Below, one piece after another: positions 46,567 through 55,142 of a stretch of 64,000 bases of DNA (positions within the stretch are counted from its first letter, which is position 1; every line of letters starts with the position of its first letter). The DNA comes from Planctomycetes bacterium UBA1146. Its GTDB lineage: Bacteria > Planctomycetota > UBA8108 > UBA1146. The stretch covers positions 245,655 through 309,654 of the forward strand of contig DCAA01000026.1 in the NCBI GenBank assembly GCA_002311345.1, given 5' to 3'. The position numbers and the translations under genes are program-made. Under the pieces are notes generated by a model. It did not search any database. It was given only the letters and a program-made list of their open reading frames with translations, and was not told the origin of the DNA.

Positions 46567-47346
46567 ATGCAGATCCAACTCGATGGCAAGACCGCACTCG
46601 TCTGTGGAAGTAGTGCCGGTATCGGACTCGAGTGCGCTCGTGCCATCGCCGACATCGGAGCAAAGGTCACCCTCTGTGCGCGCAATGAAGCAGCCCTCGA
46701 TGCGGCACTGGAGACACTTCCTGGTGCTGGCCACTGTCGCATCGTTGCCGATTTCGACCAGCCCGATCAACTCGCCGCCGCGGTGCAATCGCATATCGAT
46801 GACAACGGTAGTTTTGCCATCCTCGTCAACAACTCGGGAGGCCCACCCGGAGGACCGATCTTCGACGCCGACTCGGATGAGTTCCTGACGGCAATCAAGC
46901 GACACGTCGTTGGAAACCATCGCCTCGCCCAGATCGTGGTACCGGGAATGAAGGAGATCGGATACGGCCGCATCGTCAACATCATCTCGACCTCGGTGCG
47001 AGAACCAATCTCCAATCTGGGTGTCTCCAACACCACCCGCGGTGCTGTCGCTGCCTGGGCAAAGACACTCTCCAAGGAACTCGGCCCCGATGGCATCACC
47101 GTCAACAGCGTACTGCCCGGTTTCACCGATACCGCTCGACTCACCCAGTTGATGGAAAAGCGGGCAGCCGCCGAGGGGACCACCGCCGATCAGATTGCCA
47201 GCGACTGGATCGACAGCATTCCGCTGGGCCGATTCGCCTCGGCCGAGGAGATCGGTACGGTAGTGGCTTTTCTCTGCTCTCCGGCAGCCTCATACATCAG
47301 CGGAGTCTGCCTGCCAGTGGATGGCGGACGTCTCAACGTCATCTAG
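46567..47346 (+). CDS. Atypical short-chain dehydrogenase lacking YxxxK
   Basis: A 259-residue SDR-fold protein from ATG 46567 (GGAGAG eight bases upstream), beginning LDGKTALVCGSSAGIG (GxxxGxG cofactor motif). The catalytic Tyr-xxx-Lys is absent. The aligned segment reads SNLGVSNTTRGAVAAWAKTL, as in the known divergent subgroup with an incomplete tetrad (Q9HYA2-like). The C-terminus (YISGVCLPVDGGRLN) is ordinary. It lies 16 bases after the HpbD-like gene and 48 before the semialdehyde dehydrogenase gene, so a role in tryptophan degradation downstream of 2-aminomuconate, or with the enolase-family enzyme, is possible. Reaction unknown. Confidence 0.82.
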   Translation: MQIQLDGKTALVCGSSAGIGLECARAIADIGAKVTLCARNEAALDAALETLPGAGHCRIVADFDQPDQLAAAVQSHIDDNGSFAILVNNSGGPPGGPIFDADSDEFLTAIKRHVVGNHRLAQIVVPGMKEIGYGRIVNIISTSVREPISNLGVSNTTRGAVAAWAKTLSKELGPDGITVNSVLPGFTDTARLTQLMEKRAAAEGTTADQIASDWIDSIPLGRFASAEEIGTVVAFLCSPAASYISGVCLPVDGGRLNVI

Positions 47347-47394
47347 AATCGACCACCCGATCAACCACCTGATCGATCACCTGGAAGGGGCCGG

Positions 47395-48873
47395 ATGAAC
47401 CGCGACACCATCAGCGAGGTGCTGCACTTCATCGACGGAGAGCGCATCGCCTCCAGCGACAGCGCCGTCCTCGACAACATCGAACCGGCCACCGGCGAAG
47501 CCCTCGGCACCATCGCTGCCGGAAGCAGTGCCGATGTCGAAAAAGCTGTGACGGCAGCCAACCGTGCCCTACCCCGATGGTCGCAGCTCTCCGCCGATAC
47601 GAGAAGTTCACACCTCGAGCAACTGGCCGCGGCCATCGAGGAGAACCTCGACGAACTCGCCACTGCCGAAAGCATCGATAACGGCAAGCCGATTTCGGCC
47701 TCACGTAACATCGACATCCCCAGAGCCGCCGCCAACCTGCGCTTCTTCGCCGGCGCGGCGCGTTATCAGCGAGACGAAGCGTATCGCACACGCCTTCCCG
47801 GTGATGACCTGTGGAATGTAGCCGTGAAAAAACCGATCGGGGTCGCCGGTTGCATCTCGCCGTGGAACTTGCCGCTGTATCTCTTTACCTGGAAGATCGC
47901 GCCGGCACTCGCAGCCGGTTGCACAGTCGTCGGAAAACCATCGGAGTTGACCCCGGCAACGGCGGATCTGCTCGCTCGCGCCGCGCAGAAGGTCGACTTT
48001 CCTGCCGGCGTTCTCAACATCGTGCAAGGCGCCGGTTCGACAGCGGGTGCATCCATCGTCGCGCACCCGGGGATCCCGGCACTATCCTTCACCGGTGGCA
48101 CCGCCACCGGCGCATCGATCGCCACCATCGCAGCACCGATGTTCAAGAAGACGTTGCTCGAACTCGGCGGTAAGAACCCGACCGTTGTCTTTGCAGATGC
48201 CGACCTCGATGAGGCGATCGAGGGCGCAACGAGCGCCGCTTTCTCCAATCAGGGTCAGATCTGCCTGTGCGGTTCTCGAATCCTGGTCGAAAAAAGCATC
48301 CAGGAGGAGTTCACCGGTCGACTGGTAGAGAGAGCATCTGCCATGAAGATCGGGGACCCGCTCGAGGAGTCGACCGAGGTGGGTGCGCTCGTTTCTGCTG
48401 CTCACCGCGACAAGGTGGAACGATGCCTCTCCGTAGCGACCCAGGAGGGAGGCACCATCCTCTGTGGTGGCGAACGTGCCGCTCCGTCCGGACGCTGCAG
48501 TGAAGGCTACTTCCTGTCACCGGCAGTGGTGACCGGACTCGAATCAAATGCCCGAACCAATCAGGAGGAGATCTTCGGACCGGTGGCGACCATCATCGGC
48601 TTCGACGACGAGACCTCCGCCATCGAAATCGCCAACGATGTCCGCTACGGACTGGCGGCGAGTGTCTGGACCCGCGATATCGATCGCGCTCTGCGCGTCT
48701 CGGAAAAACTCGAGGCGGGCACGGTGTGGGTCAACTGCTGGATGAAGCGTGACCTTCGGACCGTTTTCGGCGGTCTCAAGGACAGTGGACTGGGCCGTGA
48801 GGGGGGAACCGAATCTCTCGCCTTCTTCCAGGAAGCGACCAACGTCTGCATCCGTTTCGATTCGAAGGGGTGA
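47395..48873 (+). CDS. 2-aminomuconic 6-semialdehyde dehydrogenase
   Basis: The 492-residue NAD+-dependent aldehyde dehydrogenase oxidises 2-aminomuconic semialdehyde to 2-aminomuconate after ACMS decarboxylation. Motifs: GCISPWNLPLYLFTWK, the general-base Glu in LLELGGKNP, the nucleophilic Cys in SNQGQICLCGSRI, and VNCWMKRDLRTVFGG, a signature of the hydroxymuconic/aminomuconic semialdehyde group. The 2-aminomuconate deaminase gene follows by nine bases, and the rest of the kynurenine pathway is encoded on the facing strand. 2-hydroxymuconic semialdehyde dehydrogenase is the close alternative but lacks supporting neighbours here. Confidence 0.88.
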   Translation: MNRDTISEVLHFIDGERIASSDSAVLDNIEPATGEALGTIAAGSSADVEKAVTAANRALPRWSQLSADTRSSHLEQLAAAIEENLDELATAESIDNGKPISASRNIDIPRAAANLRFFAGAARYQRDEAYRTRLPGDDLWNVAVKKPIGVAGCISPWNLPLYLFTWKIAPALAAGCTVVGKPSELTPATADLLARAAQKVDFPAGVLNIVQGAGSTAGASIVAHPGIPALSFTGGTATGASIATIAAPMFKKTLLELGGKNPTVVFADADLDEAIEGATSAAFSNQGQICLCGSRILVEKSIQEEFTGRLVERASAMKIGDPLEESTEVGALVSAAHRDKVERCLSVATQEGGTILCGGERAAPSGRCSEGYFLSPAVVTGLESNARTNQEEIFGPVATIIGFDDETSAIEIANDVRYGLAASVWTRDIDRALRVSEKLEAGTVWVNCWMKRDLRTVFGGLKDSGLGREGGTESLAFFQEATNVCIRFDSKG

Positions 48874-48882
48874 GGAAGCGAT

Positions 48883-49305
48883 ATGAACGACATCATCATG
48901 AGCGACCGCGCCCCGGAACCGGTGGGTCCCTATCCTCATGCCCGACGCGCCGGAGATTTTATATACCTGAGCGGTGTAGGTCCCCGATCGCGTGGTAGCA
49001 GCGACATCCCGGGGGTCACCCTCGATGAGGCCGGAAACATCGTAGAATACTGTATCGAGACTCAATGCCGCTGTTGCTTCGAGAACGTCCAGAAAGTGGT
49101 CGAGGATGCAGGGGCTCGCTGGGAAGATGTGGTCGACGTGACCGTGTTTCTCACCGACATGAAGAAGGACTTCGCTTCCTTCAATCAAGTCTACGAACAG
49201 TACTTCGGGGAGATCCGGCCGAGCAGAACCACCGTCGAGGTGAGAGCCCTGCCCACTCCCATCGCTGTCGAGTTGAAGGTGATCGTCCACGCCCCGCGCA
49301 ATTGA
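48883..49305 (+). CDS. 2-aminomuconate deaminase, RidA/YjgF family
   Basis: The 140-residue RidA-fold protein would hydrolyse 2-aminomuconate to 4-oxalocrotonate and ammonia. The sequence has the segment typical of aminomuconate deaminases, IYLSGVGPRSRGSS followed by IPGVTLDE, and the RidA features NVQKVVEDAGARWEDVV and IRPSRTTVEVRALP, the latter with the conserved Arg. It lies nine bases after the semialdehyde dehydrogenase gene. General imine deaminase activity cannot be excluded, but position and motif favour the specific role. Confidence 0.88.
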   Translation: MNDIIMSDRAPEPVGPYPHARRAGDFIYLSGVGPRSRGSSDIPGVTLDEAGNIVEYCIETQCRCCFENVQKVVEDAGARWEDVVDVTVFLTDMKKDFASFNQVYEQYFGEIRPSRTTVEVRALPTPIAVELKVIVHAPRN

Positions 49306-49317
49306 GGAGTCGCAGTC

Positions 49318-51087
49318 TTGAACATCGCCGAACGAAGCCTGCTACCCCTTACCCTCATCGGAATCGGGATTTTCATCTTCCTGGTCGGTTGGTACTTCTT
49401 CGCCGATGGGGTCGTCCCCTCCGGTGGCGAGGTGACGATCACCACCGTGACCGATCCCATCGATGACGTGAACACCATCACCGATTCTGGCGATACCCAG
49501 CAAAGACCTCAGCGTGTCTTCGACAACACCCCGCGCATGCGCTTCGCCGGCCAGGTAATCGATGTCTCGACCGGCCTACCGGTGCTCGGAGCGACCGTCG
49601 CTTTCAGAGATGCTTCCGGCTCGAAACCGCTGGGCCATTTCCGTACCCGAACCGGCGGACTATTTGCTCTCGATGTACCCGAGACGGAGCGGGCGGTGAT
49701 CTTCGTTCGAGCGCCGGGCTATGCCCCGGGGCGCTGGAAATGGGGTCACGAGATTCTTCCCGATTCCGATCCCAGCACCAACGCTCATCCGGAGGACCTG
49801 CTGCTGGCCATCTCTCCCGAGAGTGTCCTGTGGATCTCCATCGATAGCAGCGCGACCGAAGCGCCGGAACGTCCCTTTGTCGAGGTACGGATGTTACAGG
49901 CACGCACCCCCCGTGAACTGGGTGCACCGGTAGAGACTCCACCGCAACCGCTCATCGAGGGAGAAATCCGCGTCGGTGGCCTGCTGGCAGGACGTCATCT
50001 GGTCAGCATACGTTCCGGTTCGAAGGTGCTGGCGCGTCGCGAGGTGGAAGTCGGGGAAGGCGAAGAGCGGGACGTGATCTTCCGTCTCGGCCCTTCCATC
50101 CAGATCCACGGACTGGTGCTGCGCAACGACATCCCCGTCGATGGTGGAACCATTCAGACCTGGTGTCGAGAAACCCAGGCTTCTTCCGCGGTACCGGTTG
50201 CCCGCGACGGTCACTTCGAAACACTTCTGCCAGGACCGGGACGATGGCGTTTCATCTGGACATCTGCAGCCAAGAGAGGAGAGGGCACCAGCTACGAACT
50301 GGAGCTCGACGAAGATGCACAACTGATCATCGAGTTTCGTACCGCTTCACTCGATGGAAGAGTGATCGGCCCCGCCGGAGAATCGCTGGTCGGGTTACAA
50401 GGCAGTCTTTTCGGACCGCGCCCCTTCTCCTTCACCACCGATGAACAGGGCCGTTTCTTCATCGATGACATCCCCCACGGTCAATATCGCTGGGTGTTCC
50501 TCCAGTTACCCGAAGGGGTATTTGCGCCCAGTTCACAGTTCGAGGTCAACGGACCCACCATCGAACAGTTCCAATTCCACGGAGCCTGTCGCTTGCTGGT
50601 ACGGGTGCAGAAAGCGCTCGACGAATACAGTACTCCCGAGGTGGCAACGGTGCCGGTCTATCGCATCGATGAGAACGGGGCACTGTCGCCGCTGAAGAGA
50701 ACTGAATCCGTCGGCGAGTTCTGGTGGCCACGCCAGGGCGGACTGGGCGTCGTGTACCAGCGCGGCTGGACCCCTTACTTCTTCTCGACCGGTCCGGTCG
50801 ATTATCCGGTGCCGGTCGATGCGCTGTTGCAACCGGCCGGAGAAGTGACGGTGACGCTGGTCGGTCTCGATGGAGAGGTGCTGGCCGATCATCCCTTCAC
50901 CATCGAGACGCTGGCGGCACCACAGATTCCGGCCGCATGGTCGAAAAGAGCGACCGGACCGCGCGGTTCCTGTCGTGTGACGCTGGCACCGGGCGAGTAT
51001 CAGATCCACGCCGTTCTCGACAGCGGTCCCGCCTCAGCCACCGTCATGATCTTCCCACAAAGATCGACACGCCTGCGCCTGCCTTAG
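49318..51087 (+). CDS. Membrane-anchored protein with carboxypeptidase-regulatory-like domains
   Basis: The 589-residue protein starts at TTG 49318 (GAGGAG about nine bases before). A single N-terminal membrane helix (about 8-30) is followed by a polar linker and a series of beta-sandwich segments of the carboxypeptidase regulatory type (AGQVIDVSTGLPVLGATVAF, about 75-130; similar motifs near 265, 345 and 500, e.g. LDGRVIGPAGESLVGLQG). No enzymatic motif is visible. It is 12 bases after the deaminase gene, in the same operon, and ends 11 bases from the kynB stop on the other strand. A surface or periplasmic scaffold is likely. The link to tryptophan catabolism may be only transcriptional. Confidence 0.75.
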   Translation: MNIAERSLLPLTLIGIGIFIFLVGWYFFADGVVPSGGEVTITTVTDPIDDVNTITDSGDTQQRPQRVFDNTPRMRFAGQVIDVSTGLPVLGATVAFRDASGSKPLGHFRTRTGGLFALDVPETERAVIFVRAPGYAPGRWKWGHEILPDSDPSTNAHPEDLLLAISPESVLWISIDSSATEAPERPFVEVRMLQARTPRELGAPVETPPQPLIEGEIRVGGLLAGRHLVSIRSGSKVLARREVEVGEGEERDVIFRLGPSIQIHGLVLRNDIPVDGGTIQTWCRETQASSAVPVARDGHFETLLPGPGRWRFIWTSAAKRGEGTSYELELDEDAQLIIEFRTASLDGRVIGPAGESLVGLQGSLFGPRPFSFTTDEQGRFFIDDIPHGQYRWVFLQLPEGVFAPSSQFEVNGPTIEQFQFHGACRLLVRVQKALDEYSTPEVATVPVYRIDENGALSPLKRTESVGEFWWPRQGGLGVVYQRGWTPYFFSTGPVDYPVPVDALLQPAGEVTVTLVGLDGEVLADHPFTIETLAAPQIPAAWSKRATGPRGSCRVTLAPGEYQIHAVLDSGPASATVMIFPQRSTRLRLP

Positions 51088-51098
51088 CCAACCGTCAC

Positions 51099-51719
51099 CT
51101 AGGAGTGGATGGTCCGGAGTACCGCTCGCACCGGGCTGGCATCGAATCCGGTCAGTTTCAGCGGCAGCGCGATCAGTTCGTAGATGCCATCCTCGACCCC
51201 TTCGAGAAAAAGCCCCTCGAGGATCAGAATGCCGCTACGACGACAGGCATCGTGGGATGGCAGATCGGTCGAGTCGGCGACATCGACGCTGGGCGTATCG
51301 ACCCCCAGCAACTTCACCCCATCCTCTGACAACTTCTCGATCAGTTGGGGACTGATGCCGGCGAAGTCGCCGCCCCAGTGATCGGGATCGGGATGGGTTC
51401 CGGTCGCCAGGATCAGCCGCTCTTCTCCGACAGCCCGCGGTAGTTCCTCGATCACCGATCCTCGTTCTGCATCGATTCGCATCACGTCACAAGGACCGAT
51501 GCATCGTTCGAGTGCCACCGCCTCGATGCTGATGCCATCGATATCGTAGTGGCTCGGTGCATCGAGGTGACTGCCGACATGCACCGTCGAACGCATCGTC
51601 GACAGGGTCAGGTTGTCGTCATTTCGTAGATCGAGCAGCACTTCGCGAGTCAGTGGTGAATCGCCCGGAAATACCGCAATCGACGGGTTGAGAGCCGCAG
51701 AGATGTCGATGAGGGTCAA
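51099..51719 (-). CDS. kynB: Kynurenine formamidase
   Basis: The 206-residue cyclase-family metal hydrolase converts N-formylkynurenine to kynurenine and formate. The zinc-binding signature HVGSHLDAPSHY supplies H47, H51 and D53 plus H57, a Ser replacing the usual Thr in HxGTH. Other family features are SIAVFPGDSPL near the N-terminus and GVDTPSVDVADS toward the end. It is the last gene of the six-gene minus-strand kynurenine operon, nine bases after tryptophan dioxygenase. Confidence 0.92.
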   Translation of the reverse strand: MTLIDISAALNPSIAVFPGDSPLTREVLLDLRNDDNLTLSTMRSTVHVGSHLDAPSHYDIDGISIEAVALERCIGPCDVMRIDAERGSVIEELPRAVGEERLILATGTHPDPDHWGGDFAGISPQLIEKLSEDGVKLLGVDTPSVDVADSTDLPSHDACRRSGILILEGLFLEGVEDGIYELIALPLKLTGFDASPVRAVLRTIHS

Positions 51720-51728
51720 GGTTTCGCC

Positions 51729-52511
51729 TCACATCCGTGATCGGATCGCCCACAGGTCAGGAAACAGCGGCTGGAACAGGGTTTTCTTGAGGAAATCAAT
51801 TCCGTCGCTGCCACCGGTACCGATCTTGGTGCCGATGGTGCGCTCTGCCAGTTTCACGTGGCGGTAACGCCACTCCTGCAGCCCCTCATCCAGGTCGGTG
51901 AGTAACTCGAGCATCACAGAGAAATCCGGCTTGTCGCGGTACATTCGTAGCAACTCCTCCTGCACCGCGTCATTGCCAGTGATCGCTTCGCGCACATCTC
52001 GCTCGAGAACCTCGGCCGGGATGTCACAACCGCTGCGAGAGAGGAACCCGTGCAGCGCATCTTGCAGTGCCCGTGCCTCGAACGCCGCGGCCAGTTCATC
52101 CCGTAAAGGTACCTCGTCACTGATGGACTCGAGAATGCGGGCGCGTTTGAATCCGAGACGAAACTCGAGGATCCTGAACTGCACCGACTGGAGCCCACTG
52201 GCAGTATCGAGACGATCCCGGAAGGACAGGAACGAGAGTGGCGTCATCGTCTCCAGGATGTCGACCTGCTGCACCAGGGTCTTCATCACCATCCGCATGC
52301 GCTTCAACGTCGCGATGCAGCCCCATAGATCGTCTGCATCGAGACGCTCCTCGGCGCGATCCAGTTCATGAAGGAACTCCTTGAACCACAACTCGTAGGT
52401 CTGGTGAATGACGATGAACAGCGTCTCGTCATGTTCAGGCGGCTCGGAACGCGGTACCTGAAGAGCGAGCAGTTTTTCGAGTTCTAGATAACTGTGGTAG
52501 GTCAGGGCCAT
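51729..52511 (-). CDS. kynA: Tryptophan 2,3-dioxygenase
   Basis: The 260-residue heme enzyme opens the indole ring of L-tryptophan to N-formylkynurenine. It shows TYHSYLELEKLL, the substrate-pocket signature DETLFIVIHQTYELWFKEFL (about 27-46) and the proximal heme ligand H218 in EWRYRHVKLAERTIG. The GTGGSDG loop near the C-terminus orders on tryptophan binding in relatives. Its start overlaps the end of the kynurenine monooxygenase gene by ten bases (52502-52511). Confidence 0.96.
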   Translation of the reverse strand: MALTYHSYLELEKLLALQVPRSEPPEHDETLFIVIHQTYELWFKEFLHELDRAEERLDADDLWGCIATLKRMRMVMKTLVQQVDILETMTPLSFLSFRDRLDTASGLQSVQFRILEFRLGFKRARILESISDEVPLRDELAAAFEARALQDALHGFLSRSGCDIPAEVLERDVREAITGNDAVQEELLRMYRDKPDFSVMLELLTDLDEGLQEWRYRHVKLAERTIGTKIGTGGSDGIDFLKKTLFQPLFPDLWAIRSRM

Positions 52512-53836
52512 GACATCCTCCAGATCACGATGACCGCCGCCACGATGCTGACGATGAGCAAGGTCATCGAGAGGCGGATGGTCTTCTGCTGTCGACGTGC
52601 AATCTCGACCGCCTCCGTGTAGGGAGTGTTCGAGAAGGAAACCATCGAGTAGAGGGGACGGTACCAGCCTGGAAGCACAACCTGCAGCAGATTTGAAAGT
52701 TTCTTGCCGAGCAGGAAGAAGGGGCTGGCGACGTGATCACGCATCTCGTGGAAGTTGGATAGGGCGAGATCAGCGATGGTGTTGCCATTATCGATCCGGA
52801 GCCCCTCGTAGCTCAGCAGCGCGGCCGCCTGGTCGTCGGGGTGCTTCTGCAGTTCCTCGCACAGGATGCGCACATCCTCGAAGCCGGCATTCATCCCCTG
52901 GCCGTAAAAGGGAACGATCGCATGGGCGGCATCTCCGATCAGTACCGTCTTCCCGACCACCCATGGCTTGCAACGAATGGTCACCAGAGTTGAGGGTTTC
53001 GCCGCCAGATACTGCTGCTCGAGATCGGGCACCAGGTCCAGAACATCGGGGAACCACTGCTGGAAGAAACTCCGCACCTGATCGGCATCCTGGAGATCAG
53101 CGAAGGAGAACTCCCCCTCCAGAGGCCAGAAGCAGGTCCCGGTGAAGGATCCATTGTCATTGGGGAGCGCGATCATCATGAAGGAGCGACGCGGCCAGAT
53201 GTGAAGTGCGTTCTTGTCGATACGAAAACCGCCGTTTTCCGCCGCCGGGATGAATAGTTCCATGTAGCCATGACTCAGGTAAGACTCATCAAAGTCGAAC
53301 TGATCGTCGCACATCAAGGCGTGACGTACCGCCGAGTTGGCACCATCAGCACCGATGACCAGGTCCGCTGTCGCCTGAAAAGTTTCATCTGTCCGATCAT
53401 CGATGAAGGTGGCTGTTGCGGCATCGGGATCGACACCGGTGCAGCGCCGGTGAAAATGCAGGGTGACCTTTTCTTCTCGATCCGCCTGCTCGATGAGCAA
53501 CTGGTTCAACCCACCGCGGGAAATGCTGTGGATGTTTTCCTCTGGATCGGCGGAGTAGGGCTGGAAGGATTGCGATCGATCGCGGGCATGCATCCTGCGG
53601 CCGCGCATCGGCACCGCCATCTCCAGGGCACGCTCGCGCAATCCGACCCGGTGGAGACCGGTCAGCCCGCGAACCGAGATGGCGAGATTGATGCTCCTGC
53701 CGTGGACCACCTGGGCCTCGCGGATGTCACCGCGATGCTCGTAGAGATCAACACGATATCCATCCCGGGCCAGCGCCAGAGCTGCCAGCGCACCGGTGAG
53801 TCCTCCCCCGACAACGATGACACCACGAGATGACAT
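52502..53836 (-). CDS. kmo: Kynurenine 3-monooxygenase
   Basis: The FAD-dependent hydroxylase makes 3-hydroxykynurenine from kynurenine with NADPH and O2. The 444-residue protein starts at the ATG at 53836, one base after the kynureninase stop. Features are VIVVGGGLTGALAALAL (GxGxxG), the DG motif in DLVIGADGANSAVRH, and GDAAHAIVPFYGQGMNAGFED for FAD ribityl binding. The last 25 residues form a membrane helix (LLIVSIVAAVIVIWRM), as in eukaryotic and some bacterial KMO. Confidence 0.96.
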   Translation of the reverse strand: MSSRGVIVVGGGLTGALAALALARDGYRVDLYEHRGDIREAQVVHGRSINLAISVRGLTGLHRVGLRERALEMAVPMRGRRMHARDRSQSFQPYSADPEENIHSISRGGLNQLLIEQADREEKVTLHFHRRCTGVDPDAATATFIDDRTDETFQATADLVIGADGANSAVRHALMCDDQFDFDESYLSHGYMELFIPAAENGGFRIDKNALHIWPRRSFMMIALPNDNGSFTGTCFWPLEGEFSFADLQDADQVRSFFQQWFPDVLDLVPDLEQQYLAAKPSTLVTIRCKPWVVGKTVLIGDAAHAIVPFYGQGMNAGFEDVRILCEELQKHPDDQAAALLSYEGLRIDNGNTIADLALSNFHEMRDHVASPFFLLGKKLSNLLQVVLPGWYRPLYSMVSFSNTPYTEAVEIARRQQKTIRLSMTLLIVSIVAAVIVIWRMSWP

Positions 53837-53837
53837 T

Positions 53838-55142
53838 TCAGTCGCCTCCCTGACCCGTTTCCACCCGTGCTTTCTGTTCGAGCACGGCAGCGAAACGATG
53901 GATCTCGTCAAAGGTGTTGTAGAGAGGAGTCGGTGCGATCCTGATCACATCCGGTGGACGAAAATCGGTCACGATGCCGGCATCCGCCAGTGATGATTGC
54001 AATGCCTGACCATCACCGAGCACCCGGATGGAAATCTGCGCTCCGCGACGATGTGGTTCGCTCGGAGTGATGATCTGGTAGTGGCTCGACCCGATGGCCT
54101 TGACCTGTTGTTCGAGATAACCGGTCAGGCGCATCGATCGTTCGCGCAATGCAGCCATTCCTGCTTCAGCAAAAATGGACAAGGAAGAGTGCAATGGTGC
54201 CATCGAAAAGATGGGCGGATTGGAAACCTGCCAGCCCTCCGCACCCTCTTGTGCAATGAACTCAGGATTTTCATCCATCTGGAATCGGGTTGCCGGGTCG
54301 TTGCCCCACCAGCCGGCCAGACGTACCAGTTCCTGGTTGTGGGCGTGTCTTTCATGAACAAAAGCCCCCGCTACCGCACCGGGACCTGAATTACCGTACT
54401 TGTAGGTACACCAGGCAGCGAAGTCGACTCCATCTTCGTGCAACTCGAGATCGAGATTTCCTGCCGCATGCGCCAGATCGAGACCGAACGGGATGCCGTG
54501 TTCCTGACAGCGCGCTGCGATGCTTTTGATGTCGTAAGCCTGACCGGTGTAGTAGTTGACCCCGGCAAACATCACGAGGGCAAGTTCGTTTCGGTGCTCA
54601 TCGATTGCCCCGAGGATGTCTTCATCACGCAAGCAGTGCTCCCCCTCGCGCGGCTTGAGAACCACCATCGCATCGAGAGGCTCGAGGCCGTGCCAGCGTG
54701 CCTGCGACTGGAGAGCATAGCTATCGGAAGGAAAGCAGGGCGAATCGCAGAGGATCTTGATCCGCTTCGACTCCGGTCGATAAAAGGATGCCATCAAGAA
54801 GTGCAGATTCGCCGTCAGGGTGTTCATGTAGACCACCTCGATCGGCTTGGCCCCGACCAGGCTTGCCCCGTGCTGGCGGAAGGATTCGTGATACGGCAAC
54901 CAGGGACGCCTTGCCTGCAGGTGGCCAGCGACCGCCAGATCGCGCCAGTCCTCCAGTTCCGCGGTGACATCATCGAAAGCTGCCTCTGGCATCAATCCCA
55001 GTGAGTTGCCGCAGAAGTAGATGAGCGGATCGCCACTGGCATCGGTGGGAATGTGAAAGCGCTGACGAAATACCCCGAGCGGGTCATTGGCATCTCGATC
55101 GATGGCGTCTTGTCGGCTCGACTCTCTTGGGTCTCCCATCAA
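53838..55142 (-). CDS. kynU: Kynureninase
   Basis: The PLP enzyme cleaves 3-hydroxykynurenine to 3-hydroxyanthranilate and alanine. The 434-residue sequence shows FCGNSLGLMPEAA near residue 45, VYMNTLTANLHFLMASFYRP (the phosphate-binding cup region), DLAHAAGNLDLELHEDGVDF and the Schiff-base Lys in WCTYKYGNSGPG. It overlaps the ACMS decarboxylase stop by four bases (55139-55142) and precedes kmo by one base. Confidence 0.96.
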   Translation of the reverse strand: MMGDPRESSRQDAIDRDANDPLGVFRQRFHIPTDASGDPLIYFCGNSLGLMPEAAFDDVTAELEDWRDLAVAGHLQARRPWLPYHESFRQHGASLVGAKPIEVVYMNTLTANLHFLMASFYRPESKRIKILCDSPCFPSDSYALQSQARWHGLEPLDAMVVLKPREGEHCLRDEDILGAIDEHRNELALVMFAGVNYYTGQAYDIKSIAARCQEHGIPFGLDLAHAAGNLDLELHEDGVDFAAWCTYKYGNSGPGAVAGAFVHERHAHNQELVRLAGWWGNDPATRFQMDENPEFIAQEGAEGWQVSNPPIFSMAPLHSSLSIFAEAGMAALRERSMRLTGYLEQQVKAIGSSHYQIITPSEPHRRGAQISIRVLGDGQALQSSLADAGIVTDFRPPDVIRIAPTPLYNTFDEIHRFAAVLEQKARVETGQGGD

